The notes beneath the pieces are model-generated. The model made no database searches, had not been told where the DNA came from, and saw only the letters and a list, made by a program, of their open reading frames with translations. Made by a program: the position numbers and the translations under genes. From Thiorhodococcus sp. (GTDB lineage Bacteria; Pseudomonadota; Gammaproteobacteria; Chromatiales; Chromatiaceae), in the NCBI GenBank assembly GCA_029257385.1, contig JARIBS010000033.1, forward strand, positions 1-64,000: DNA of 64,000 bases. Reading direction: 5' to 3'. Each line of letters opens with the position of its first letter. Position 1 is the stretch's first letter. Shown piece by piece: positions 9,210 through 17,905 of the stretch.

Positions 9210-10925
9210 CTAATCGGGCAGCGTATAGCGGCTTTCGATCAGGCGGCGCATCAGGTGTCGTGTTTGCTCTGGATGCAGATTGCGTCTTTGCTCGATACGC
9301 GCCGCCTGATCGGCGAGATAGGGGTCTTTTACGGCGTCCCGAAACCACCTTGAATAGTCGCTGCGGTAGAGGTGAAACAGCCAGGTCTGTTCGTCGATAC
9401 CCTCGGCGATCTGTGAAAAGATTGTCAGATTCTGGGCCCTGAGGTTGTGCCGGTTCTCCGGTCCACGAAAATAGAAGCTGTGGTAGTGCATGTTGCCTTC
9501 GGCATATTTGCGCCGATGGCGAATGCGATCGTGGCGCGGCGCAATGATGCGCATCGAAAATGGCGGCTCGCAATCGCCACGACCCGGAAACCAGGCGACT
9601 GCATGGTTGTTGGTGTATTTCAAGCCTTTTGGCCAGGTCAGCGCATGTCCGGTCGCGCAGCTGAAATTCCTCAATGTCTTCTCCGGTGTGGCGCCGATCG
9701 CGATGACCACGTCGATCATTGCCAGGACTGGAGGTGGAAGATGGTCGGGATGTACGGTGACCAGCACCATCTCGCTGGATTTCCGCGGTAGGATATCGGC
9801 GCAATGCACCCATTCGAGGGGCAGAAAATGATGCGCCTCATCAAGGACAATCCAGTGCGGCCGTCCGGTTCGCGTGCGCAGCCCACGCAGGCTGGTAAAA
9901 AGCTGCGCGAAGTACTCCGGGCGCTCCGCGAGTGCTACTCCTAGCAGGTTGACGTTGAGATTGGACTTGGGGTCTTCGAGAATCGACAGAATCTCGTTGA
10001 GGCTTGCCGCACGCTGTCGGTCGCCCAGCGTGATGACCTCCCGCATGGTCCCGTAATCTCCTTCCGGATCGACGACGCAGACTTGATAAGCCCGGTCGAT
10101 CAGCCGCTCCACAATCCCGGCGGTAATCGTGGACTTGCCGCTTCCAGACGGTCCCGCGATCAGGATGTTCATCCTGTACGGAAAGATCGTGACCGCCGTC
10201 TCGTCCGCGCGCATGCCGATCGTGACGAGATTATGTGGAAGATGACCGTCGAGCCGGGTTAGATCGTCGGCGATCAACTCGTCGACCAACTCGGTCAAGC
10301 CCTCTCCAGCCCTGCCCTGCGTGACGAACGCAGCAAGCTGGCGGATGGACGGCACGGCATTGGCGACCGCAACGGCACACTCGCAGCGTTCCATAAACGA
10401 GTGATCGTTCTCGGCATCACCGATGCCAACCGCCTCATGGAAGGAAAGCCCCAGCTTGCGCAGCGCATAGTCCAGACCGGTCGCCTTGTTGACGCCTGTC
10501 GGCAGGATCATGACGGCCGATTTATTGAAGATAATCAGCAGCTCAAGTCCCATTTCCTGAATCGCCTGCAGGACTAGCGTGTGATGCGGCAGCCAGGTTG
10601 CAACGATCACTCGGCCCACTTCAATGGGCTCGACACCAAGCTGCTTGAGCCGTTGGACAAACGCCGGTGGCGGCGGTTTGCCAAGCAGCACGGTCTCCTT
10701 GGTGCGCGGCGAATACACCAATGCGCCATTTTCCGCCACGATGGAATCGAAGAGCGTGACGCGCGGAAAAACCGCCAGCAGTTCATCCAGGCGCCTGCCT
10801 GTGACCAGAATCGTCCTGCGTCCTGACAGCCGAATACGTTGGAGTGCCAGGACGGTGTCCGCTGCGACCTGTCCATCGCTGGCGAGGGTGCCATCGTAGT
10901 CGGTGACAAAAGCCAGATAGCGCAT
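9210..10925 (-). CDS. Fusion of HAD-type phosphatase and HerA/FtsK-like P-loop ATPase
   Basis: Counting from the ATG at 10925, the first 225 or so residues are a Cof-type HAD phosphatase: motif I DYDGTLA (D9, D11), motif II VTGRR, Lys147 in PTGVNKATG, and motif IV GDAEND (D170, D174). Residues 235-460 are an additional ATPase: Walker A GPSGSGKST (K264), VDPEGDYG, and Walker B WIVLDEAHHF (D362, E363), in the style of HerA/DUF87 helicase-like proteins. The last 110 residues are rich in aromatic residues and arginine. HAD partner and substrate are unknown. An ATG at 10970 would add 15 residues, but 10925 gives the usual MRYLAFVTDYDGT start. It faces mgtE tail to tail. Confidence 0.85.
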   Translation of the reverse strand: MRYLAFVTDYDGTLASDGQVAADTVLALQRIRLSGRRTILVTGRRLDELLAVFPRVTLFDSIVAENGALVYSPRTKETVLLGKPPPPAFVQRLKQLGVEPIEVGRVIVATWLPHHTLVLQAIQEMGLELLIIFNKSAVMILPTGVNKATGLDYALRKLGLSFHEAVGIGDAENDHSFMERCECAVAVANAVPSIRQLAAFVTQGRAGEGLTELVDELIADDLTRLDGHLPHNLVTIGMRADETAVTIFPYRMNILIAGPSGSGKSTITAGIVERLIDRAYQVCVVDPEGDYGTMREVITLGDRQRAASLNEILSILEDPKSNLNVNLLGVALAERPEYFAQLFTSLRGLRTRTGRPHWIVLDEAHHFLPLEWVHCADILPRKSSEMVLVTVHPDHLPPPVLAMIDVVIAIGATPEKTLRNFSCATGHALTWPKGLKYTNNHAVAWFPGRGDCEPPFSMRIIAPRHDRIRHRRKYAEGNMHYHSFYFRGPENRHNLRAQNLTIFSQIAEGIDEQTWLFHLYRSDYSRWFRDAVKDPYLADQAARIEQRRNLHPEQTRHLMRRLIESRYTLPD

Positions 10926-11004
10926 CGTGACGAGCCTGTATGTCCAGCGGAAAAGGTCAATATTGACCATACCACTTTAGTGGCTTTGCCCGCGGGTTAG
11001 TCTC

Positions 11005-12030
11005 TCACTGGATACGCGAAGCTCGCCACTCGCCGAAAGTTTGGGTGAGATAGGCTTTGCTGACGATATAGTTCAACACGTTGCGCAAGCGATAGAAGCC
11101 AACCACCGAGTCCAGCCGCAGCAGCTCGCGGCCCTGCTCGTCGAAGAAGAGGATCGCCGGGGCATAAAACAGCCCAAGATCGGCCGCCCATTGGCGCGCC
11201 GTGGTGGGTTCGCCCGCTGGTGTGATGACGGGCGTCTCCGACCACATATCGAGCTGCACACTGTCGAGATCGCTAAAATGCCGGTTGATGGCCGGCACTC
11301 GCAGGGCCTGGCCGTGCAGCACGTCGCACGGATGGCAGTCGCCTTGCTCGAAGAAGACCGCCAGCGGACGCGTGCCCGGATAGCGCCGGTCGAGATTAAA
11401 TGGCGCGGGCGCGAAGAACGGCTCCTCGTTGAGGTCTTCGGCATCGAACACCATGCGATTGTCGCCGCGCGCGAGATAGTCGCGAAATGACTCGCGCCGA
11501 TAATGGCCGTCGGCGACGAATTCGAGCGCGGCGCGAAACTGGTAGGGCGGATAATAACCGCGCAGGCGCAGCGCAACCTCGCCGCGCGTGTCGAGAAAGA
11601 GAATCGCGGGCGTGAAGTCCATCTCCTCGCGGCGTGACCAGGCGCGTTCGCTCAGCACCTCGCCGTCGAGGGTGGTGACCTCATCGACGCCCCAGATGTC
11701 GATCGGCACCAGATCGAAGTGTGTGCGGCTGTACTCGGCGATGTCCTGAAGCGCAAAATTGACCTTGATGAGCTGGTGACAGTAGGGACAGCGCTGCTGG
11801 CCGAAGTAGACCATGAGTCCCTGTTTGCCGGACGCGCGCACCGCGTTGAGATCTTCGCGGATGTCGAGGAAGCTCTGCTTGAACCAGCTCGGATATTCAA
11901 TGACGTCCTCGGCTGGAAAATCGTCGAAACTGTAGGCATCGGCGTCGCGTTGGCTCGATTCAGCCGCCAACACGTTATCTATGGGCCAGACGATGGCGAG
12001 GGACAGAATCGATGCGGTCAGCGGGGACAT
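11005..12030 (-). CDS. Exported protein with two thioredoxin folds
   Basis: A 341-residue protein with an N-terminal signal sequence (hydrophobic to LAAES), so probably periplasmic. Two thioredoxin-like halves are visible. The first has the redox motif CPYC in FGQQRCPYCHQL; the second has CHPC in FEQGDCHPCDVL. Both are followed by conserved proline loops (FTPAILF and YAPAILF). The first half recalls SoxW/DsbD-like thioredoxins, suggesting thiol-disulfide chemistry in the envelope. The ATG at 12030 was chosen for its AGGAAG ribosome-binding site. A TTG at 12051 would overlap the end of rhlB. It sits 17 bases after rhlB on the same strand. Confidence 0.8.
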   Translation of the reverse strand: MSPLTASILSLAIVWPIDNVLAAESSQRDADAYSFDDFPAEDVIEYPSWFKQSFLDIREDLNAVRASGKQGLMVYFGQQRCPYCHQLIKVNFALQDIAEYSRTHFDLVPIDIWGVDEVTTLDGEVLSERAWSRREEMDFTPAILFLDTRGEVALRLRGYYPPYQFRAALEFVADGHYRRESFRDYLARGDNRMVFDAEDLNEEPFFAPAPFNLDRRYPGTRPLAVFFEQGDCHPCDVLHGQALRVPAINRHFSDLDSVQLDMWSETPVITPAGEPTTARQWAADLGLFYAPAILFFDEQGRELLRLDSVVGFYRLRNVLNYIVSKAYLTQTFGEWRASRIQ

Positions 12031-12047
12031 GCCACTTCCTCGTAGGG

Positions 12048-13808
12048 TCAATCGACCGCCTCGGGTGCCTGGTTGCTCGTCTCATCAGCCGGTTTGCGAC
12101 GGCGTCTACGCCGTTTGGGCTTGGCTTCCGCCCCTGACTCGGCGTCACCGCCAGGCTCGGCTGGCGTGGCGGGAACGACCGGTGGGCTCGTCAGCGCGGC
12201 TGGCTCGAGCTGAATACGCCCGTTGCGCCGCCGCCGTGGCCTGACTGGAAGCGCGCTTGAGTCTAAATCGTCCGGATCGTCGTAATCGACTGGCTCCCAG
12301 CGCTGGATCGGCGCTGCTTTTTCGGCTTGTTCTGCCTGCTCATCCGGCTCGGCTGATTGGATCGGTTCTGTTGTTTGGACCGGCGCCGCTTGCTCGATGT
12401 GCTCATCCGGCTCGACTGACCGAATCGGCTCCGCTGTTTGAGCCTGCTCGACTTGCTCGAGCTGCGGGGCTGACTGTGGCTGGCTGCGGCGAGTCGGTTG
12501 CGCTGACTTGGTGGTGTCCCCGTGCGCAGGGCGGTTGTCGCGTCCTCCACGCCCTTGAGCGGTGCCGGCGCCGCGCGAATCACGCCGGTCCTCGCGATCG
12601 GCCCGGTCTGGGCGCAGGCGGCTGCGCGGATCGACTTCGGCGAGCAGCTCGGGCGCGACCGGCAGGACGGGGATTTTGATTCCGATAAAGGTCTCGATGT
12701 CCGGCAGACAGAAGGCGTGAGTCTCGCAGACGAAGCCGATGGCGTCGCCCGCCGCACCGGCCCGCGCCGTCCTGCCGATGCGATGGACGTAGTCCTCCGG
12801 ATCATCGGGCAGGTCGTAGTTGACGACGTGTGTGACGTCCGGGATGTGCAGACCGCGCGCGGCCACATCGGTCCCGACCAGCACCGGCAGCACGCCCTCG
12901 GTGAAGTCGCGTAGCAGCTTCAGGCGCTTGCTCTGCGGCACGTCACCGGAGAGCACGGCAGTGTTGATGCCGTTGCCCTGGAGATAGCCCCAGACTCGGT
13001 CGGCCTCGCGCTTGGTGTTGACGAAGACGATGATGCGCCCGTCCGGCCAGCCGCGTATCAGTCCGATCAACAGCGGGATCTTCTCGTCGTTTGAGGTCAT
13101 GTAGCAGGTTTGCCGCACCCGGTCAGCGGTGATCTTCTCGGCCTCGATCTCGACCAGTTGCGGCTGATTCATGTGCTCGTAGGCGAGTTCCGTCACCCGG
13201 TACGACAGGGTCGCGGAAAACAGCATGCCTTGGCGGTCTTGGATCGGCGGCATCTGGCGAAAGAGGAAACGGATATCCTTAATGAACCCGAGATCGAACA
13301 TGCGGTCGGCCTCATCGAGCACCAGCACCTCAATGCCCTTGAGATCAAAGACGCGCTGCTTGAAATAGTCGATGAGCCGCCCAGGCGTACCGATCAGAAT
13401 GTCGATGCCCGCGGCCAATTCGTCGCGTTGCTCCTGGTAACCGGTGCCGCCGTAGACGACGCTTGTGCGCAGTCCGGTATGCTTGGCCAGTAGCAGGGTA
13501 TCTCTGTGGATCTGGACTGCCAGCTCACGCGTCGGAGCCAGGATCAGCGCGCGTGGTCGCGATCGCGGGCCGGAATCGGCGGGCGGACGGCTGAGCAGGC
13601 GCTGCATCACGACGAGCAGGAAGGCTGCAGTTTTGCCTGTGCCGGTCTGCGCCTGTCCGGCGATATCCCGCCCTTGCAGTGCGATGGGAAGCGTTTCCGC
13701 CTGAATGGGCGTACAGTGGGTAAATCCTGCATCGGCGAGGCCGGTCAGGATTCGCGCATCAAGCGCGAGCGTGTCGAAGCGAATCTGGGTAAGGTGTTTA
13801 TCTGTCAT
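12048..13808 (-). CDS. rhlB: DEAD-box ATP-dependent RNA helicase RhlB
   Basis: A 586-residue RNA helicase. The core shows the Q motif ([13 protein letters not shown]), Walker [22 protein letters not shown] ([13 protein letters not shown]), SATL, and [10 protein letters not shown]. In E. coli RhlB unwinds RNA for the degradosome, and the arrangement rhlB divergent from trxA-rho is the same there, which supports this name over other DEAD-box members. After about residue 395 the protein has an unusually long low-complexity tail rich in R, D, Q and E with internal repeats, ending in a basic segment ([10 protein letters not shown]) likely to contact RNA. E. coli RhlB is only 421 residues long. Confidence 0.9.
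   Translation of the reverse strand: MTDKHLTQIRFDTLALDARILTGLADAGFTHCTPIQAETLPIALQGRDIAGQAQTGTGKTAAFLLVVMQRLLSRPPADSGPRSRPRALILAPTRELAVQIHRDTLLLAKHTGLRTSVVYGGTGYQEQRDELAAGIDILIGTPGRLIDYFKQRVFDLKGIEVLVLDEADRMFDLGFIKDIRFLFRQMPPIQDRQGMLFSATLSYRVTELAYEHMNQPQLVEIEAEKITADRVRQTCYMTSNDEKIPLLIGLIRGWPDGRIIVFVNTKREADRVWGYLQGNGINTAVLSGDVPQSKRLKLLRDFTEGVLPVLVGTDVAARGLHIPDVTHVVNYDLPDDPEDYVHRIGRTARAGAAGDAIGFVCETHAFCLPDIETFIGIKIPVLPVAPELLAEVDPRSRLRPDRADREDRRDSRGAGTAQGRGGRDNRPAHGDTTKSAQPTRRSQPQSAPQLEQVEQAQTAEPIRSVEPDEHIEQAAPVQTTEPIQSAEPDEQAEQAEKAAPIQRWEPVDYDDPDDLDSSALPVRPRRRRNGRIQLEPAALTSPPVVPATPAEPGGDAESGAEAKPKRRRRRRKPADETSNQAPEAVD
12295..12445 (-). repeat. Degenerate internal repeats in the RhlB tail
   Basis: The DNA and protein carry two near copies of a unit of the type EPI(R/Q)S(V/A)EPDE(H/Q)xEQA, followed by a more diverged third partial copy (APIQRWEP). 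The repeats lie in the disordered C-terminal extension and probably arose by slippage or unequal exchange. Confidence 0.6.
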
Positions 13809-14032
13809 TCAGCTTAAGCGTCCGAAGTGGCTTTGAGTGGGTTTTCAGCCTCGCGGACGGGCAAGGCTTGCAAATTGCTCTATCTTTAGGATCAAATAGC
13901 ATCTTACTCAAGGGCGCATACCAACGCCAATTCGCCCGCCTGCTCCACACGTCCATTGCCTCTGCGGCAAAAGCCCTCATCCCCTCATAATCCTGACTAA
14001 CCGCAAGAAACTTAAAATGGGAGACGACTTCA

Positions 14033-14359
14033 GTGAGCGATAGCATCGTCCACGTGACCGATGACTCTTTCGAAGAAGAGGTTCTCAAATCCGCCGAGCC
14101 CGTGCTGGTGGATTACTGGGCAGAATGGTGCGGACCGTGCAAGATGATCGCGCCCGTGCTCGAGGAGATCGCCGGCGAATACGCGGGCCGCATCAAGGTC
14201 GTAAAGCTCAATATCGACGAAAATCCCGGCATTCCACCACGTTACAATATTCGCGGCATCCCCACGCTGATGCTCTTTTGCGGTGGCGAGGTCGAGGCCA
14301 CCAAGGTCGGTGCCGTTTCCAAGACTCAATTGACGGCCTTTATCGACAGTAATCTCTAG
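14033..14359 (+). CDS. trxA: Thioredoxin
   Basis: A 108-residue cytoplasmic thioredoxin with the active site WCGPC (C33, C36), the buried aspartate in VLVDYWAEW, and the cis-proline loop [10 protein letters not shown]. The start is a GTG at 14033, with GGAG in ATGGGAGACG about 11 bases upstream; it gives the normal [13 protein letters not shown] beginning. The gene is divergent from rhlB and upstream of rho, as in E. coli. The 224 bases between rhlB and trxA hold the divergent promoters but no feature I can define further. Confidence 0.96.
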   Translation: MSDSIVHVTDDSFEEEVLKSAEPVLVDYWAEWCGPCKMIAPVLEEIAGEYAGRIKVVKLNIDENPGIPPRYNIRGIPTLMLFCGGEVEATKVGAVSKTQLTAFIDSNL

Positions 14360-14549
14360 ACAGGCGCGCGACGCAAAAGCCTTTCCGAGCTGCGTCCGCC
14401 CTCGCTATCACTGAGCCGAATCTACACGGGGCGTCCGCTTGGACGCCCACTCTCCGGTAAGCTGCCGCCCCCAGCCGCATTCCCCCGCGACTTTGTTCCT
14501 ACGCGAGGCGTTGCTTACCAGCCACCACCTCTGTCCTAACGAAACCGTA
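14360..14549 (+). promoter_or_regulatory. rho leader region with hairpin 14429-14448
   Basis: In this 190-base gap GGGCGTCC (14429-14436) pairs perfectly with GGACGCCC (14441-14448) around a GCTT loop. No T-run follows, so it is not a standard intrinsic terminator for trxA. Rho genes are commonly autoregulated through their leader, so a role there is possible but is only an inference. Confidence 0.45.
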
Positions 14550-15806
14550 ATGAATTTAACTGAGCTCAAGAAGATGCCGGTGCCCAATCTGGTCGCCTTG
14601 GCGCAAACTATGGAAATCGAGGGTGTCGGACGCTCTCGAAAACAGGATCTGATTTTCGCCATCCTCAAGGCCCAGGCCAAGAAAGGCGAAGACATCCACG
14701 GCAACGGGGTATTGGAGATCCTCTCGGACGGATTTGGTTTCTTGCGGTCTGCGGACGCCTCTTATCTCGCCGGTCCCGACGATATCTATGTCTCGCCCAG
14801 CCAGATTAGACGCTTCGCACTGCGCACTGGCGATACCATTTCCGGCAAGATCCGCCCACCCAAGGACGGCGAGCGCTACTTCGCCCTACTCAAAGTCAAC
14901 GAAATCAACTTCGATCGGCCAGAGAACACCAAGTCGAAGATTCTGTTTGAAAACTTCACCCCGCTATTCGCCAACAAACGTCTCACCCTCGAGATCGGCA
15001 ATGGCAGCACCGAGGACATCACGGCGCGCACCATCGATCTGGTCGCACCCATCGGCAAGGGTCAGCGCGGACTCATCGTCTCGCCGCCCAAAGCCGGTAA
15101 AACCATGATGCTCCAGAACATTGCCCAGTCGATCGGACACAATCATCCCGACTGCTATCTGATCGTACTGCTCATCGACGAGCGACCGGAAGAGGTCACC
15201 GAGATGTCGCGCTCGGTGCGTGGCGAGGTCATCTCCTCGACCTTCGACGAGCCTGCGGCCCGCCATGTTCAGGTCGCCGAGATGGTCATCGAGAAGGCTA
15301 AGCGCCTAGTCGAGCACAAGCTCGACGTGGTCATCCTGCTCGACTCGATCACCCGGCTCGCGCGCGCCTACAACACCGTCGTGCCTTCCTCGGGCAAGGT
15401 TCTGACCGGCGGCGTCGATGCCAACGCCCTACAGCGTCCCAAGCGCTTCTTCGGCGCCGCGCGTAACGTCGAGGAAGGCGGCAGTCTCACCATCCTCGCC
15501 ACCGCCCTGGTCGATACCGGCTCACGCATGGATGATGTGATCTACGAAGAATTTAAGGGCACCGGCAACATGGAGATCCACATGGATCGCCGCATCGCCG
15601 AGCGGCGCATCTTCCCGTCCATCAACATCAATCGCTCGGGCACCCGGCGCGAGGAGTTGCTGATGGGCGCTGCGGAACTCCAGAAGATGTGGATCCTGCG
15701 CAAGATCCTGCACCCGATGGACGAGCTCGCCGCCATGGAGTTTCTCTACGACAAGCTCAAGGCCACCAAGACCAACGACGAGTTTTTCTCCTCAATGAAG
15801 GGCTAG
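14550..15806 (+). CDS. rho: Transcription termination factor Rho
   Basis: A 418-residue hexameric RNA-dependent ATPase, almost identical in length to the E. coli protein (419). The N-terminal [11 protein letters not shown], the cold-shock-like RNA domain ([21 protein letters not shown]), Walker [10 protein letters not shown], Walker [17 protein letters not shown], the Q-loop/R-loop region and the C-terminal [13 protein letters not shown] are all present. The ATG at 14550 matches the family start, although the frame is open upstream to 14439. The stop lies only 5 bases from the convergent pbpC stop. Confidence 0.98.
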   Translation: MNLTELKKMPVPNLVALAQTMEIEGVGRSRKQDLIFAILKAQAKKGEDIHGNGVLEILSDGFGFLRSADASYLAGPDDIYVSPSQIRRFALRTGDTISGKIRPPKDGERYFALLKVNEINFDRPENTKSKILFENFTPLFANKRLTLEIGNGSTEDITARTIDLVAPIGKGQRGLIVSPPKAGKTMMLQNIAQSIGHNHPDCYLIVLLIDERPEEVTEMSRSVRGEVISSTFDEPAARHVQVAEMVIEKAKRLVEHKLDVVILLDSITRLARAYNTVVPSSGKVLTGGVDANALQRPKRFFGAARNVEEGGSLTILATALVDTGSRMDDVIYEEFKGTGNMEIHMDRRIAERRIFPSININRSGTRREELLMGAAELQKMWILRKILHPMDELAAMEFLYDKLKATKTNDEFFSSMKG

Positions 15807-15811
15807 CCGCA

Positions 15812-17905
15812 TCACTCCAAAACGACCGTCGTGCGGGCGGCACGGCCACCGCCGTCAATGACCGATAGCGTGACGAACCCCGCTCCATCGGGCCTCCAGC
15901 GCGCGGTCCGCGCAAAGGGTTCAGTGCCGATCGGGGCGCCGTTGGCAAGCCAGGTAAAGGGCGGCGAACCACCACGTACCTTCAACACCAGATCCACCGC
16001 GCGACCGGCGCTCAGACCCAGATCGATGCGTACACCCTGGGGCGGGTAGGCAATCTGCGGCACGCTCTGTATCGACCCGACTGTCCCGACCCGCTGCAGC
16101 GGCGGCGGCAGGTCCGATGCGTTGCGTGCGATCAAGATGCCGGGCGGCGCGGGGGGCAGTGGCGTTGGTGATCCGAGCCGTGCGAAGGCATCGATCAGAA
16201 TGGGTGCAGCCGCATCGATCCCGATCAGACCGGGCACCGGCGCGCCATCCGCTCGTCCAACCCAGACCCCGACCACATGCCGACCATCGAAGCCGATAGC
16301 CCAGGCGTCGCGATAGCCGTAGGACGTCCCCGTCTTGAATGCGATGGAGCCTGTACGCGCATGGGCTGGCGTCGGCACGTCCGCGAGGATGGCACTCACC
16401 GACCAGGCGGCCCGCGCCTCAAGCATCGGGGCGGCGGACGGGTCGGTGCCAACAGGTGCGCCGAGCCAGTGCGTATCGGCGAGTGTCTCGCGCAAGGCGA
16501 CCGGGCTTCCGCCGCGCGCCAGGGCCGCATAGAGGCTGACCAGATCGGTCAGCGTCACGCCCACGCCACCCAATCCGATCGCCAGTCCTGGCGGCGATAG
16601 ATCCGGCAGAATTGCGCTCGCGCCGGCGCGGCGCATACGGGCCACCAGCCGTGCCGGCCCAACCGCCTCCAGCAGGGTGACGGCGGGGATATTGAGCGAC
16701 AGTTGCAATGCGTGGCGCACCGTGACCGTGCCCTGATATTGGCGATCGAAGTTGGTCGGCACATAGCCGGAAAAACCGCTTGGGCGATCCTCGATCAGGC
16801 TCTGCGGATGCGCGATACCGTCCTCGAAGGCGAGTCCGTAAATCAGCGGCTTGAGGGTCGAGCCAGGTGAGCGCGGCGCTTGCGTCATGTCGACATAGCC
16901 CTGACGGCGCTGATCGAAGAGATCCGCCGAGCCGACGGAGGCGAGTATCTGGCCATCGCCATGGCGGGCCACCAAAATAGCGGCCGTCACCCTGTCGCCC
17001 AGCGTTTGAACGCGCTCAGAGATAAGCTGCTCCAGACGGCGCTGAAGATCGGCATCGATCGTCAGGCGCAGCGTGGCAAGCGAGGGATGCGCGCCCCGCT
17101 GGCGCTCGGTCAGATGCGCGGCCAGCATGGGAAACGCCCGTCGCGCGCTCGGTATCGGCTCGGCGAGCGCCGCGCGCAAGGCCAGAGCGTCGATCAAACC
17201 GGCCGCGTGGGCGCGCTCGAGCAGTCGGTCGCGGGCGCGTTGCGCACGCTGTGGATCGCGGTCGGGTCGGCGTGCCATCGGCGCTTGCGGGAGCGCGACG
17301 AACAACGCCGCTTGCGCCGTTGTCAGACGTCGCGGCTCCTTGCCGAACCAGGCCAGCGCGCCCGCACGCACCCCTTCGAGATTGCCGCCGAAAGGTGCCA
17401 GATTGAGATAGGTGGTGAGGATCGCGTCCTTGTCCAGTCGGCGCTCTAGTGCCAGTGCGCCTCGGATTTGACGGAGCTTGCCCGAGAGCGTGCGGGTCGT
17501 GCGACCGTCCAGCAGACGCACCACCTGCATGCTCAACGTCGAGCCGCCAGAGACGATATGGCCATGTCTCAGCCACTGCCAGGCAGCGCGCAGCAGGGCG
17601 CGTGGATCGACGCCCGTATGTGTGTGAAAACGCCGATCCTCGGCAAAGAGCAGCAGCCGCAGATAGTCGGGATCGACCTGCTCGGGTGTCAGGGGCAGCC
17701 GCCAGAGACCGCCCTCGACGGTGAAGGCCCGCAGGAGCTGGCCGTTGCGATCGAGGATCGCCGTGGAGGTTGGTGGGCGGGTGTCCGGCAGCTCAGCACG
17801 GTCGACCCAGACATCAAAGCCCAGCACGGCGCCGAGCGCCAGCGCAGCGAACAGCCCGGCGACCAGAATGGCGGCCCGGCGCCGAGCGGAGCGTTCGCGT
17901 TTCAT
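15812..17905 (-). CDS. pbpC: Penicillin-binding protein 1C (transglycosylase/transpeptidase)
   Basis: A 697-residue bifunctional peptidoglycan synthase anchored by an N-terminal membrane helix (about 11-30). The GT51 domain has the catalytic glutamate in FAEDRRF (E89) and HIVSGGSTLSMQ. The transpeptidase domain has SPGSTLK (S349, K352), LSLN and FKTGTSYG (K524). The last 90 residues form the BiPBP_C domain typical of PBP1C. It starts within the stop codon of the alpha-2-macroglobulin gene (one shared base), so the two are coupled as in the E. coli yfhM-pbpC pair. The two are thought to cooperate in wall repair and defence of the periplasm. Confidence 0.96.
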   Translation of the reverse strand: MKRERSARRRAAILVAGLFAALALGAVLGFDVWVDRAELPDTRPPTSTAILDRNGQLLRAFTVEGGLWRLPLTPEQVDPDYLRLLLFAEDRRFHTHTGVDPRALLRAAWQWLRHGHIVSGGSTLSMQVVRLLDGRTTRTLSGKLRQIRGALALERRLDKDAILTTYLNLAPFGGNLEGVRAGALAWFGKEPRRLTTAQAALFVALPQAPMARRPDRDPQRAQRARDRLLERAHAAGLIDALALRAALAEPIPSARRAFPMLAAHLTERQRGAHPSLATLRLTIDADLQRRLEQLISERVQTLGDRVTAAILVARHGDGQILASVGSADLFDQRRQGYVDMTQAPRSPGSTLKPLIYGLAFEDGIAHPQSLIEDRPSGFSGYVPTNFDRQYQGTVTVRHALQLSLNIPAVTLLEAVGPARLVARMRRAGASAILPDLSPPGLAIGLGGVGVTLTDLVSLYAALARGGSPVALRETLADTHWLGAPVGTDPSAAPMLEARAAWSVSAILADVPTPAHARTGSIAFKTGTSYGYRDAWAIGFDGRHVVGVWVGRADGAPVPGLIGIDAAAPILIDAFARLGSPTPLPPAPPGILIARNASDLPPPLQRVGTVGSIQSVPQIAYPPQGVRIDLGLSAGRAVDLVLKVRGGSPPFTWLANGAPIGTEPFARTARWRPDGAGFVTLSVIDGGGRAARTTVVLE

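Noticed and set aside
13798..14088. Minus-strand open frame between rhlB and trxA (96 codons)
   Set aside because: It overlaps the trxA start and the 3' side of its own frame runs into rhlB; no ribosome-binding site or family similarity. More likely the divergent promoter region.
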